A stretch of 37,170 bases of DNA from a bacterium. GTDB taxonomy: Bacteria; Armatimonadota; Zipacnadia; Zipacnadales; UBA11051. A program made the position numbers and the translations under genes. How positions within the stretch are numbered: position 1 is the stretch's first letter; every line of letters starts with the position of its first letter. The stretch lies in contig JAJFUB010000135.1 in assembly GCA_021372615.1 (NCBI GenBank), forward strand, positions 1-37,170, given 5' to 3'. The notes under the pieces were generated by a model. The model had not been told where the DNA came from. It did not search any database and saw nothing but the letters and a program-made list of their open reading frames with translations. Below are positions 7,830-15,852 of the stretch, piece by piece.

Positions 7830-9229
7830 CAGTGCACGTGCCGGCCGTCGCAGCGCCCGTCGCGGCGGAAGTGGATGTGCTGGTGTGTGGAGGCGGCCTG
7901 GGGGGCGTGGCCGCCGCGACCGCCGCCGCGCGCGCGGGGGCCCGCACGCTGCTGGTGGAGCGCAACAGCACTCTCGGCGGCGTCGCCACCGCCGGCATGT
8001 GCTGCTCGATCTTCAACTGCTACCTCACTGCCAGTGGTGCCTCGGGCGTGACCGGCCTCGCCGTCGAGGTCGCCGACCGCCTGGCTGCCGCCGAGGGCTA
8101 TGGCGCGAAGTGGCGCCGCCACAAGGGCCACATCATCTACGACCTGGAAGCTGCCAAGCTGGAGTTGCTGGAGCTGGTCGAGCAGGCCGGAGCGGCGGTG
8201 CGCCTGGGCGGGGTCGTGACCGGCGCCCTCACCGACGGCGACAACCTCCGGGGCGTAATCGTCCATACCAAGCACGGCCCGCAGGCGCTGCGGGCCCGCG
8301 TGGTCGTGGATGCCACCGGCGATGCCGATGTGGCGGCCCTGGCGGGCACGCCGCTGCATCGCCAGGAGCGCGGCCTGCACACCCTCTGCTTCCGCCTGGG
8401 CCGGGTGGACGTGGACGCCTTCGTCCGCTACTTCGCCGAGAACCCCGCCGAATACGCCGAGCACATGGATGTGGACTGGACGCTGCCCGAGGCCCTCGCC
8501 CAGTACGAGGACTGCGGCACCTTCCTGTTCCCCCACGGCGGCGGGATGCAGATGACCGCCTTTCAGCAGGCCCGGCGCGACGGCCTGCTCCCGGAGACGG
8601 TCGGCCTGCAGGACCAGGTGGACGCCGCCCAGATGCACGCCCTACGTCGCACCGGCATCGTCCACGTCATCTCCGGCTTCACCCATTTCGACGGGCTGGA
8701 CCCTGACCTCATCACCCGCAGCCTCAACGATGGCCGCCGTATGGTCTTCATCCTGGCCGAGGTCTATCGCCGCTACATCCCGGGCTTCGCCGACTGTTTC
8801 GTAGCCAGCACTGCCGACAACCTCGGCGTCCGCGCCTCGCGCTACCTCGACGGGGACTTCGTCTTCACCCGGGAGATGCGGCAGGCCGGGGTGCGCTGGC
8901 CCGACGCCGTCGGTCGCCTGGTCGGCTGGGATGACGCGGTGCGCCACCACGGCAAGAACGCCTGGGGCGTGCAGACCATGCAGGACGACAGCTTCGATGT
9001 GCCTTACCGCTGCCTGCTGCCGCGCCGCACCGAAGGCCTGCTCATGGGCGCCGGGCGCAGCGTCAGCGCCGCCGAGCCGTTCCTGCTGCGCACCATGGTG
9101 CAGACGATGGTGGTCGGCCAGGGCGCCGGCGTAGCGGCTGCCGTCGCGGCCCGCGCCGGAGTCACCCCGCGCGCGGTCCCGCTCGCGGACGTCCAGGCTG
9201 AGCTGCGACGCCAGGGGGTAGCGCTGTGA
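7826..9229 (+). CDS. FAD-dependent oxidoreductase (FAD_oxidored family)
   Basis: A 467-residue protein with an N-terminal Rossmann FAD-binding motif VLVCGGGLGGVAAA (about 18-31) ending in the ribose-binding glutamate of LLVERNSTLGG. A second dinucleotide-fold segment, VVVDATGDADVAALAGTP, and the C-terminal block PYRCLLPRRTEGLLMGAGRSVSA are typical of PF12831 (FAD_oxidored). Family members are flavoproteins of mostly unknown substrate and are abundant in glycan-degrading, uncultured phyla. The ATG at 7826 overlaps the methyltransferase stop and follows GGAAGGA; the longer reading frame upstream is ignored. The protein is a distant paralogue of the second half of the larger protein encoded at 15853-18606. 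No signal peptide is visible, so it is probably cytoplasmic. Confidence 0.88.
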   Translation: MTVHVPAVAAPVAAEVDVLVCGGGLGGVAAATAAARAGARTLLVERNSTLGGVATAGMCCSIFNCYLTASGASGVTGLAVEVADRLAAAEGYGAKWRRHKGHIIYDLEAAKLELLELVEQAGAAVRLGGVVTGALTDGDNLRGVIVHTKHGPQALRARVVVDATGDADVAALAGTPLHRQERGLHTLCFRLGRVDVDAFVRYFAENPAEYAEHMDVDWTLPEALAQYEDCGTFLFPHGGGMQMTAFQQARRDGLLPETVGLQDQVDAAQMHALRRTGIVHVISGFTHFDGLDPDLITRSLNDGRRMVFILAEVYRRYIPGFADCFVASTADNLGVRASRYLDGDFVFTREMRQAGVRWPDAVGRLVGWDDAVRHHGKNAWGVQTMQDDSFDVPYRCLLPRRTEGLLMGAGRSVSAAEPFLLRTMVQTMVVGQGAGVAAAVAARAGVTPRAVPLADVQAELRRQGVAL

Positions 9230-10404
9230 TGGCCCCACGCCTCCGGGTCGCCTATCTCGACCACGCGGTGGATGTCGGCGGGGGCGCCGAAGAGGCCCTC
9301 GTGGACCTGCTGCGCTTCCTGGATCGCGACTTCGTCGAGCCCCGGCTGATCGTCGCCGAGCGCACCGACTGGCTACGCGACGTGGACCTCGCCGAGGACG
9401 AGATCGTGCGCTTCTTCCCCGAAAGCGGCGAGGTACTGGAGCGCTCGCGTGACACGCTGGGCGACTCGCGTTCGAACCTGCGCAGCCTGCGCCGCAGCCT
9501 CGGCCCCGTGCGCGGCCTGGCCCACCTCCTGCGCCGGCACCACGTGGACATCGTGCACACCAACTCGCTCAAGACGCACGTGCTCGGCGGCCTGGCGGCG
9601 CGGATGGCGCGCAAGCCCCTCGTCTGGGATGTGCGTGACATCCTCGATCCAGGCCCCGCCCGCCGCCTGCTGCTGCAGGTAGCGCGCGTGACGCGTCCTC
9701 ACATCATCGCCATGTCGGCGGCCGTCGGCCGCTTCCTGGAGCCCGCGCACTGCCCGACCAGCGTCGTCCATGGCGGCCGTAGCCCCGAGCATTTCCGCCA
9801 GGTCCCCGCCTCGGACGCCCTGCGCGCCGAGCTGGGTCTCACGCCCGACAACGAGGTCGTGACCGTCATCGCCCGCCTCACCCCCTGGAAGGGCCACATG
9901 GTGCTCCTGGACGCCTTCCGGGCGGTGCATGTCGAGCGCCCGCAGGCGCGGCTGCTCGTCGTCGGCGCCCCGACCTTCTGGGAAGAGACCTACCTGACCG
10001 AACTCCAGGAGCGGGCCGCGCAGCTCGGCTGTGCCGAGGCCATTCGCTGGACCGGCTTCCGCGATGACATCCCCGCCATCCTGTCGCTGACGGATGTCAT
10101 GGTGCTCCCCTCGTTCAACGAGCCCTTTGGCATCGTGATCGTCGAGGCCATGATCGCCGGCAAGCCGGTGATCGTGTGTGACTCGGGCGGCCCGCCGGAG
10201 ATCGTGGAGGACGGCGCCACGGGCCTGATCGTCCCCACGCGCAAGGTCGGGCCGCTCGCCGATGCCCTGGTGACGCTCCTGTCGGATCCGGTCCGCGCCC
10301 ACGAGATGGGCCGCCGCGGCCGCAAGCGTGCCGTCGAGCACTTCGACATCCGCCGCTCCGTGCGTGACATCGAGCACATCTACCGCCAGATCATGGCCCG
10401 CTAG
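9229..10404 (+). CDS. GT4-type glycosyltransferase
   Basis: A 391-residue GT-B glycosyltransferase. The N-terminal domain starts with RVAYLDHAVDVGGGAEEALVDLL, the acceptor-side loop pattern of family GT4, and contains DIVHTNSLKTHVLGGLAAR. The C-terminal nucleotide-sugar domain has VTVIARLTPWKGH, then the E-x7-E signature EPFGIVIVE, followed by AGKPVIVCDSGGPPEIVEDGATGLIV. It probably transfers a hexose from a nucleotide sugar in cell-surface polysaccharide or lipid-linked glycan synthesis; donor and acceptor cannot be read from the sequence. ATG at 9229 shares one base with the FAD gene's stop (TGATG); GTG at 9226 is an alternative. The tight overlaps make methyltransferase, FAD protein and glycosyltransferase one transcription unit. 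Confidence 0.9.
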   Translation: MAPRLRVAYLDHAVDVGGGAEEALVDLLRFLDRDFVEPRLIVAERTDWLRDVDLAEDEIVRFFPESGEVLERSRDTLGDSRSNLRSLRRSLGPVRGLAHLLRRHHVDIVHTNSLKTHVLGGLAARMARKPLVWDVRDILDPGPARRLLLQVARVTRPHIIAMSAAVGRFLEPAHCPTSVVHGGRSPEHFRQVPASDALRAELGLTPDNEVVTVIARLTPWKGHMVLLDAFRAVHVERPQARLLVVGAPTFWEETYLTELQERAAQLGCAEAIRWTGFRDDIPAILSLTDVMVLPSFNEPFGIVIVEAMIAGKPVIVCDSGGPPEIVEDGATGLIVPTRKVGPLADALVTLLSDPVRAHEMGRRGRKRAVEHFDIRRSVRDIEHIYRQIMAR

Positions 10405-10560
10405 TGCCGGCTCGCGGAAGCTCGCGTCACAATAGGCGGTGGGCGTCGCGGCGAGGTCGCTGCGCGGCGTCACCGCGACACCCACGACCTGTCTGCGTCA
10501 GCACGCAACCCGATGCAAGTCAGCACTAGTGTGCTGTCCAGGTGATGGTTAGAGGCTGTC

Positions 10561-10612
10561 CAGTAGGGCAGGCGGCTCGCCTGCCCGCGCGGGCGGGCCG
10601 CCCGCGCTACTG
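10561..10612. repeat. compound inverted repeat
   Basis: Outer arms CAGTAG and CTACTG bracket two internal hairpins: GGGCAGGC/GCCTGCCC with a five-base loop and GCGCGGGC/GCCCGCGC with a five-base loop. The layout (outer short inverted repeat, two inner stem-loops) resembles a miniature mobile palindrome such as a bacterial interspersed mosaic unit. Confidence 0.7.
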
Positions 10613-10662
10613 GGACCACAGAGCCAATCGCGGGACACAACACCAGTCCGCACCGGGCGCAG

Positions 10663-10689
10663 CGGTACGCCCGACACTCCTGTCGGGCG
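10663..10689 (+). repeat. palindrome GCCCGACA/TGTCGGGC, intergenic copy
   Basis: The core GCCCGACA-CTCC-TGTCGGGC is preceded by CGGTAC and followed by G. The same element, with the GGTAC flank, occurs three times inside the ABC permease gene (29406-29513). Here it lies 22 bases before a start codon. Confidence 0.8.
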
Positions 10690-10711
10690 CAAAGGACTAC
10701 GGACCCCACCC

Positions 10712-11368
10712 ATGTCCAACACACCCCTCCTCAAGATCTGCGGTCTCACCACCATCGCCGACCTCGGCCACGCCCGCCGCTGCGGCGCGGACTTCCTGGG
10801 CCTGGTCGTGGAGCGTCCGGGCGTGGCGCGCTCGGTGAAGCTGTGGCAGGCCGAGCGCCTGGCGCGCGTGGCGCCCCGGCAGACCGTGGCCGTGGTCGTC
10901 AGTGACCACCTGGACTTCCTGCGTCAGGTGGCCGAGCGCCTGCACCCGCGCGCCCTGCAGATCCACAGCGCCCACGCCGCCTCCCTGGCGTCCGAGTTGC
11001 GCGGCCTCTGCCCGATATGGACTGCGGTCGGCTTGCCGCCGCGGGGCGAAGCGGCGCAGGCAGCGGAGGCCCTGGAGGCCATCGCGGCGGCCGCCACGGC
11101 CGGGGCGGAGATGATCGTCCTCGACACCTCCGTCAGGGGGCAGACCGGCGGCACCGGCCGGACCTCGGACTGGGAGGTCGCGGCCGAGGTCGTCCGGCGC
11201 TCGCCGCTGCCGGTCCTGCTGGCCGGTGGGATCGGCCCGGACAACGCCGCCGAGGCCCTGGCGCGGGTGCGGCCGGCGGGGCTCGACGCCAGCAGTCGCT
11301 TGGAGATCGCCCCCGGCCGCAAGGACCCTGTCGCGGTCCGCGACCTCGTCCGCGCGGTCAAAGCATAG
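10712..11368 (+). CDS. trpF: phosphoribosylanthranilate isomerase-like protein (TrpF)
   Basis: A 218-residue TIM-barrel protein. Family landmarks are LLKICGLTT with the catalytic cysteine at residue 10, GADFLGLVV, IVLDT with the expected catalytic aspartate, GGTGRTSDW, and LLAGGIGPDNAAEAL followed by GLDASSRLEIAPGRKD, the phosphate-binding end of the barrel. TrpF converts phosphoribosylanthranilate to CdRP in tryptophan synthesis. Two points are less standard: QIHSAH replaces the usual QLHG, and no other trp gene is in the window, so a related non-tryptophan isomerase cannot be excluded. The start follows a poorly placed AAAGGA about 15 bases upstream; repeats fill the upstream region. Confidence 0.8.
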   Translation: MSNTPLLKICGLTTIADLGHARRCGADFLGLVVERPGVARSVKLWQAERLARVAPRQTVAVVVSDHLDFLRQVAERLHPRALQIHSAHAASLASELRGLCPIWTAVGLPPRGEAAQAAEALEAIAAAATAGAEMIVLDTSVRGQTGGTGRTSDWEVAAEVVRRSPLPVLLAGGIGPDNAAEALARVRPAGLDASSRLEIAPGRKDPVAVRDLVRAVKA

Positions 11369-11456
11369 CCGCATGTCGGGAGCTTTGTAGGCAGCAGGAA
11401 GTCAGCGTGTTGTCGGCGAAGGAGGACGCAGTAGCGAACCACCAAAGGAGGTCAGC

Positions 11457-12164
11457 ATGTTCCGACGCGGCTTCACACTGATTGAGCTACTCGTGGTCAT
11501 CGCCATTATCGCCATCCTGGCAGCCATCCTCTTCCCGGTCTTTGCCAAGGCGCGCGAGAAGGCCCGCCAGGCCAGTTGTCTGGCCAATGTCAAGCAGATG
11601 GCGCTGGGCATCATGCAGTACACGCAGGACTATGACGAGAAGGTCGTGCCGGCGCTGATCTACGCCTGGGGCGCCGGCGCCGGGCCGGTCACCAACAACT
11701 CCGCCTTCTACGACGCCCGCAACGGCTTCGACCTCATCTACCCGTACGTCAAGAACGTGCAGATGGTCTACTGCCCCTCCGGCTACACGAGCGGCTCGAC
11801 CTATGCCGGCAACTACGGCTTCAACCAGGCCATCTGCGTGGATGCCCGCAACCCGGTCACCACACCCCCCATCAGTCTCGGCGCCATCACCAAGCCCGCC
11901 GAGTGCTTCATGGCTCTCGACGCCGGTCCGTACATGTGCGGCTACACCAACATCACCGCCCCAAACGGCAACTTCTGGTACATCCCCGGCACTGCCGCCG
12001 GCCGCAGCCCCACCGCCGGCTCGTATGCCCTGACGGGCTTCTACGCGACGGACTACGCCTCCGGCCGCCACAACCAGGGCGTCAATGTCGCCCTCGCCGA
12101 CGGCCACGCCAAGTGGTTCTCCGGCGCCTCGCTGATGAACCACCCCGAGTACTGGGCGCCCTAG
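11457..12164 (+). CDS. type IV pilin-like / type II secretion pseudopilin with H-x9-DG motif
   Basis: The 235-residue protein starts with a short leader, then the prepilin-peptidase site [17 protein letters not shown], where the first mature residue is Phe and Glu5 is present. The hydrophobic helix follows, then [18 protein letters not shown] and [18 protein letters not shown]. The C-terminus carries [12 protein letters not shown], the H-x9-DG motif. Such proteins occur in dozens to hundreds of copies per genome in Armatimonadota and Planctomycetes-like bacteria; their role is thought to be in surface filaments or type II secretion. AAAGGAGG lies five bases before the ATG, the strongest ribosome binding site in the window, suggesting high expression. 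The gene stands alone, as is usual for this family. Confidence 0.93.
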   Translation: MFRRGFTLIELLVVIAIIAILAAILFPVFAKAREKARQASCLANVKQMALGIMQYTQDYDEKVVPALIYAWGAGAGPVTNNSAFYDARNGFDLIYPYVKNVQMVYCPSGYTSGSTYAGNYGFNQAICVDARNPVTTPPISLGAITKPAECFMALDAGPYMCGYTNITAPNGNFWYIPGTAAGRSPTAGSYALTGFYATDYASGRHNQGVNVALADGHAKWFSGASLMNHPEYWAP

Positions 12165-12200
12165 AACGGACTGGGCGGAGTTGGCGCTGGCCAAGGCGGT

Positions 12201-12234
12201 GGGTGGCGCGTCGTGTGCGCCGGGCCCCGCCGCC
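12201..12234 (+). repeat. GCGTCGTGTGCG-type dispersed repeat, copy 1
   Basis: The segment contains GGCGCGTCGTGTGCGC followed by CGGGCCCCGCCGCC. It matches 32 of 34 positions of the arm at 19194-19227 and resembles 28454-28483. It lies in the convergent intergenic region after the pseudopilin gene; the tail CGGGCCCCGCCGCCG occurs again about 50 bases downstream. Confidence 0.75.
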
Positions 12235-12245
12235 GATAGTCAGTA

Positions 12246-12267
12246 GCGCGGGCGACCTCGCCCGCGC
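12246..12267. repeat. perfect short palindrome
   Basis: GCGCGGGCGA and TCGCCCGCGC are separated by CC, flanked by two partial copies of the GGGCCCCGCCGCC motif. It lies downstream of the pseudopilin gene, ahead of the terminator-like hairpin at 12307-12331. Confidence 0.6.
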
Positions 12268-12306
12268 ACACCGGGCCCCGCCGCCGGCGCAGCACAGCAA
12301 CAGAGC

Positions 12307-12331
12307 GGGGCGCACCGATCCGGTGCGCCCC
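12307..12331. terminator. hairpin between convergent pseudopilin and flavoprotein genes
   Basis: An 11-bp perfect stem (GGGGCGCACCG and CGGTGCGCCCC) with loop ATC is followed on the plus strand by CTGCCGTTTCC. It lies 25 bases from the stop of the convergent minus-strand gene, as expected of a shared terminator. Confidence 0.7.
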
Positions 12332-12355
12332 TGCCGTTTCCGCGTCCAGAGCCGC

Positions 12356-12817
12356 TCAGCCGTTGGCTTTGCCTGTCAGGGAGGTGATGCGAATGCGGAC
12401 GACCGTGGTGCCCTCGATGCCGCCGTCCTTGTACGTCTGTGGCTCGGGCGTGAAGTGGCTCATCAGCACATCGAGGCCGTGCTTCTTCCCCTCGTGGTCC
12501 TCGACCATCTCCGCGACCCCCTCGCCGGTGACACTGGCGTAGGCGAAGCCCCAGCCGCAGGCCACCTCGCCGGGCTTGACCTCATACTCCGCCTCAATGG
12601 CGAAGGCCACCTGCGGGTGGGCCCGCAGCAGGTCAATCTTGCGCCCCTCGGCGGCGCAATGGAGGTACAGGCACTCCCCGTCATAGCCGTAGCTCATGGG
12701 GATGACGTAAGGGGCGCCCTCATCGTGCATCGCCAGGTACAGGACCTGGTGGCGGCGCAGCAGGGCGTCCATCGCGGCGCGGTCGGCGATCTCGCGGTCG
12801 TGACGGCGCATGGGCAT
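12356..12817 (-). CDS. pyridoxamine 5'-phosphate oxidase-like flavin split-barrel protein
   Basis: A 153-residue protein of the FMN-binding split-barrel superfamily, nearest to the NimA/PNPOx-like group. Supporting segments are LLRRHQVLYLAMHDEGAPYVIPMSYGYDGECLYLHCAAEGRKIDLLRAHPQVAF read in pieces: a substrate/flavin strand, the LYLHCA strand and the K-ID-L-R helix typical of the family. Such proteins bind FMN, F420 or heme; reactions range from nitroimidazole reduction to unknown. Two starts six bases apart (12817 and 12811) are possible, neither with a strong ribosome binding site. It follows the polyphosphate glucokinase gene by ten bases and is the last gene of that operon. No link between its function and sugar use is obvious. 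Confidence 0.85.
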   Translation of the reverse strand: MPMRRHDREIADRAAMDALLRRHQVLYLAMHDEGAPYVIPMSYGYDGECLYLHCAAEGRKIDLLRAHPQVAFAIEAEYEVKPGEVACGWGFAYASVTGEGVAEMVEDHEGKKHGLDVLMSHFTPEPQTYKDGGIEGTTVVRIRITSLTGKANG

Positions 12818-12827
12818 GCCTGGCTCT

Positions 12828-13598
12828 TCAGTCGCTGATGAGGCTCGTCGGCGGCAGTCCCTCAGACATGCGGCGCGCGGCCAGCGCCGCGCCGATCATC
12901 CCCGCCTCGTTCCGCATCTGCGCCACCTCCACCCGCGCCCGCGTCTCGATGAAGGACAGCCACTTCTCCGGCTTGTTGCTGATCCCCCCGCCGATGACGA
13001 ACAGGTCCGGCCAGAAGAGTGCGTCGAGCGCCCGGATGTACTCGCCGGCCCGCTGCGCCCACTTCTCCCAGCTCAAGTCGTCGCGCTTGCGGGCCGCGTC
13101 GGAGGCGACGCTCTCCCCCTCGCGCCCGTTGACGTCCATGTGCCCCAGCTCCAGGTTCGGCACCAGCCGCCGCTCCACAAACAGCGCCGTGCCGATGCCG
13201 GTGCCGAAGGTCAGCATCATCACCACCCCGCGCTCCGGCCGGCCGGCCCCGAACTGCATCTCGGCCAGTCCGGCGGCGTCGGCATCGTTGAGCACGACCG
13301 TGGCGCAGCCCGTCGTGTCGCCGATCAGCCCGGCCGCGTCGGTGCCGATCCACTCCTTGTCCACGTTCGCCGCCGTGTGCGCCACGCCGTCCTTGATGAC
13401 CGCCGGGAAGGTGCAGCCGACCGGCCCGGTCCAGACGAAGTGCGACACGATCTTGGCGATGACATCGGCAACAGCCCTGGGCTTGGAGGGGTCTGGCGTA
13501 GTGATGCGATGCCGCTCGGACATCAGCTCACCCTTGTCCGTGTCCACCGGAGCGCCCTTGATGCCCGTGCCGCCGATGTCTATGCCCAGTACCTGCAT
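12828..13598 (-). CDS. ppgK: polyphosphate glucokinase (ROK family)
   Basis: A 256-residue ROK-family kinase. [12 protein letters not shown] at residues 4-15 is the phosphate-1 motif; [41 protein letters not shown] with the catalytic aspartate, and [12 protein letters not shown] match strictly polyphosphate-dependent glucokinases (EC 2.7.1.63) rather than ATP-ROK enzymes. [15 protein letters not shown] completes the C-lobe. The enzyme makes glucose 6-phosphate with inorganic polyphosphate in the cytoplasm. The start at 13598 (MQVLGIDI) is preceded by GGGAGAG; the longer frame upstream is not family-like. It sits 106 bases downstream of the GH42 gene, suggesting use of glucose released from galactosides. 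Dual ATP/polyphosphate use is possible and cannot be excluded from sequence. Confidence 0.92.
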   Translation of the reverse strand: MQVLGIDIGGTGIKGAPVDTDKGELMSERHRITTPDPSKPRAVADVIAKIVSHFVWTGPVGCTFPAVIKDGVAHTAANVDKEWIGTDAAGLIGDTTGCATVVLNDADAAGLAEMQFGAGRPERGVVMMLTFGTGIGTALFVERRLVPNLELGHMDVNGREGESVASDAARKRDDLSWEKWAQRAGEYIRALDALFWPDLFVIGGGISNKPEKWLSFIETRARVEVAQMRNEAGMIGAALAARRMSEGLPPTSLISD

Positions 13599-13704
13599 GT
13601 CACTCTCCCGTCGGTTGCTGTCCCCGTACTGTATTCGCCCTCCGGGCGTTGCGGACCTCTCCGCGCGCGTCACACCCGCCCCCCCGGGCCTCGGCCCGTG
13701 GAGG

Positions 13705-15828
13705 TCAGACAAGCAGCAGCACCTTGCTCTCGTACGGTGCGAACTGCAGGTCGAGGGTCGTGTCGCCGCCCTGCAGCAGATCCCGGGCCTCGCTGCCGGC
13801 GAGGCCCTCCACCTCGATGCGCCCCGCGCGGGGGGCATCCGCGAGGTTCAGAGCGATGAGCAGGTGCTGCCCGTCCGGCGTGGACAGCACACTGGCGCGG
13901 ATGTCATCCGGCGTCCGCACCCGCGCCTGCACGCCGGCCTGCGCCGCCAGGTCGAGCACGAGCCCGGCCACGCCGCCCCCGGCAATCTCACGCCCCTCGC
14001 GCGTGAAGTCGTCCCCGACGCCCTGCTTGGTCGAGCACGCGAGCCCCAGGTTCACGCCCGACATGATCGCCTGCCCGCGCCCGTACCCGTGCCGGAGCAC
14101 CGCCGCCTGGCCGTCGTCGTACCTGGCCACGACTTCAGCCCCCGAGGGCTGCCAGAAGGCCTGGAACAGGCTGCCCTCGACGGCGATCTCGCGCTCCCCC
14201 TGGGTTAGCATGATCCGCCGGCCACGCCCCTGCACGAGGTCGCGCTCACGCACGCCGAAGACCTCGGCGAAGCCCCCGCCGGGGACTTCACGCGGCAGCG
14301 ACAGGTCGTGGTTGAAGCCGCACAGGTACGGGTCGGACAGCAGCGTGCCGCCCTGGCGGACGTACTCCCGGAGTGGCTCCCGCGCGGCCTCGCACAGCGC
14401 CGCGGGGTTGGGCAGGACGATCAGCTTGTACCGTGCCAGCGCCGCTGCGGCGAGCCGCTCCTCATGCAGCACATCCACCGGGATGTTGGCGTCCCAGAAG
14501 ATGCGATAGGCGCCGCTGAGGGCGTCCACGCTGAGCTGGCAGTTGCGGTGCTGCGTCCAGTCGGCCATGAAGGTGCGGTAGCTGAACAGCAGGGCGACTT
14601 CGGCCGGCTCCACCCGCGCGGAGCGGAAGAGCGCCGCATGGTCATTGAGCGTCTTGCCAACTTGCGCCACAGCGCGCAGCAGCTCCGTCTCCTCCCCGGC
14701 GTAGTCCGTCAGCCCGAAGGCCCCGATCTCCGACCCGTGTGCTTCCTTGCGATACTGCCAGAACAGCAGCCCCTGCGCCCCGTGGCGCAGTGACTCCCAA
14801 CAGAACATCGCCTCGACCTCCGGCCGGATGCGGCCGTTGCGGCCAAAGCCCTGGCCGTAGTCACCCGCCCCCAGCTCCGACTGCCAGAACTCCTTGCCCC
14901 CGGCGGCGCAGCGGGTGGCGTCCGTGCCCAGGCCCACCATCAGCGTCTGCGGCACGGACGACGGGAAGGCGCTGTAGCCCCACATGTCCACCGAGTCGGC
15001 GTTCTTCCAGTCGTCGAAGGCCATCGCCCCGAGCTGCCCGCACGTCACGCACCCGCCGCCCCAGGCGTGGGCGATGACCGGCTTGCGCGTGTGCTTGCGG
15101 ATGAGATCGCTGCGGCGCTGCACCAGCGCGGCAATGCTCTCGGCGGCGAAGGTGCGGAAGTCCACCCAGTCGCTGAAGCCGAAGAGCCACGTCGGCGGCC
15201 GCACCTCGGCCCAGTCCGAAAAGCGCCGTCCCCATGCCTCGCCGACGCCTGCAAGCGTCCCGTACTTCCCGCGCAGCCACTGGCGGAACGCCTCCCGGCT
15301 GGCCTCGCAGTAGCAGAAGCAGCCGATGGGGTTCTCCGTCATGTCCACCCACACATGCGGCTCGTTGATCGGCTCGAAGAAGGCGACGGCGGGGTGATCG
15401 CCGCAGTGGCTGACGACGCCCTCGATGAAGCGCGCCTCCAGCTCCTGCGTCAGGGCGTGGTCCGGACACAGCCCCGGCCACCCGCCCGAGGGCGTGTTGG
15501 CGCGCTGAGCGGACTCGAACGGCCGCCCCTTGATGTCCACATACCACAGGTCGCGGTGCTGGCGGATCGCCCATTCGGGGCAGCCGTGCAGGTGCATCAG
15601 CAGCCCCACTCGCAGTTCGTTCGCCGCCGCGAGGTCCAGGAACGTGTCGAGATAGTCGAAGTCAATCTCGCCGGGCCGGGGTTCGAGTACGCCCCACACG
15701 AGCCAGGCGCGGATCGTGTTGAAGCCGGCGGCGCGCATGTTCGCCAGGTCGCGCGCCCAGTCCGCACGCGGCGGCGTCAGCCCCCGCAGGTATTGCGAGC
15801 CGAAGGGGAAGTGGTCGGATGCAGCCAT
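13705..15828 (-). CDS. GH42 beta-galactosidase
   Basis: A 707-residue glycoside hydrolase family 42 enzyme. The TIM barrel opens with [25 protein letters not shown] and contains the acid/base Glu156 in EPINEPHVW and the probable nucleophile Glu318 in [25 protein letters not shown] and [15 protein letters not shown] are also typical. The middle trimerisation-type domain (about 400-620, including [24 protein letters not shown]) and a small beta C-terminal domain complete the normal length. No signal peptide is seen, so it probably hydrolyses imported galactosides in the cytoplasm. GAGG lies upstream of the ATG. It lies 24 bases after the FAD/HEAT gene and upstream of ppgK, in one operon. Confidence 0.93.
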   Translation of the reverse strand: MAASDHFPFGSQYLRGLTPPRADWARDLANMRAAGFNTIRAWLVWGVLEPRPGEIDFDYLDTFLDLAAANELRVGLLMHLHGCPEWAIRQHRDLWYVDIKGRPFESAQRANTPSGGWPGLCPDHALTQELEARFIEGVVSHCGDHPAVAFFEPINEPHVWVDMTENPIGCFCYCEASREAFRQWLRGKYGTLAGVGEAWGRRFSDWAEVRPPTWLFGFSDWVDFRTFAAESIAALVQRRSDLIRKHTRKPVIAHAWGGGCVTCGQLGAMAFDDWKNADSVDMWGYSAFPSSVPQTLMVGLGTDATRCAAGGKEFWQSELGAGDYGQGFGRNGRIRPEVEAMFCWESLRHGAQGLLFWQYRKEAHGSEIGAFGLTDYAGEETELLRAVAQVGKTLNDHAALFRSARVEPAEVALLFSYRTFMADWTQHRNCQLSVDALSGAYRIFWDANIPVDVLHEERLAAAALARYKLIVLPNPAALCEAAREPLREYVRQGGTLLSDPYLCGFNHDLSLPREVPGGGFAEVFGVRERDLVQGRGRRIMLTQGEREIAVEGSLFQAFWQPSGAEVVARYDDGQAAVLRHGYGRGQAIMSGVNLGLACSTKQGVGDDFTREGREIAGGGVAGLVLDLAAQAGVQARVRTPDDIRASVLSTPDGQHLLIALNLADAPRAGRIEVEGLAGSEARDLLQGGDTTLDLQFAPYESKVLLLV

Positions 15829-15852
15829 GTTCGCATTCGCCTCAGCTAGAGA

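Larger units (their letters stand above)
10405..10711. other. 307-base intergenic region rich in palindromes
   Basis: No credible gene is present. The left part shows nothing recognisable. GCTGTCCAG occurs twice (about 10533 and 10555). A compound inverted repeat occupies 10561-10612, and a single copy of the permease-type palindrome occupies 10663-10689, just before the TrpF-like gene. A promoter for that gene should lie here, but I could not identify one. Confidence 0.6.
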
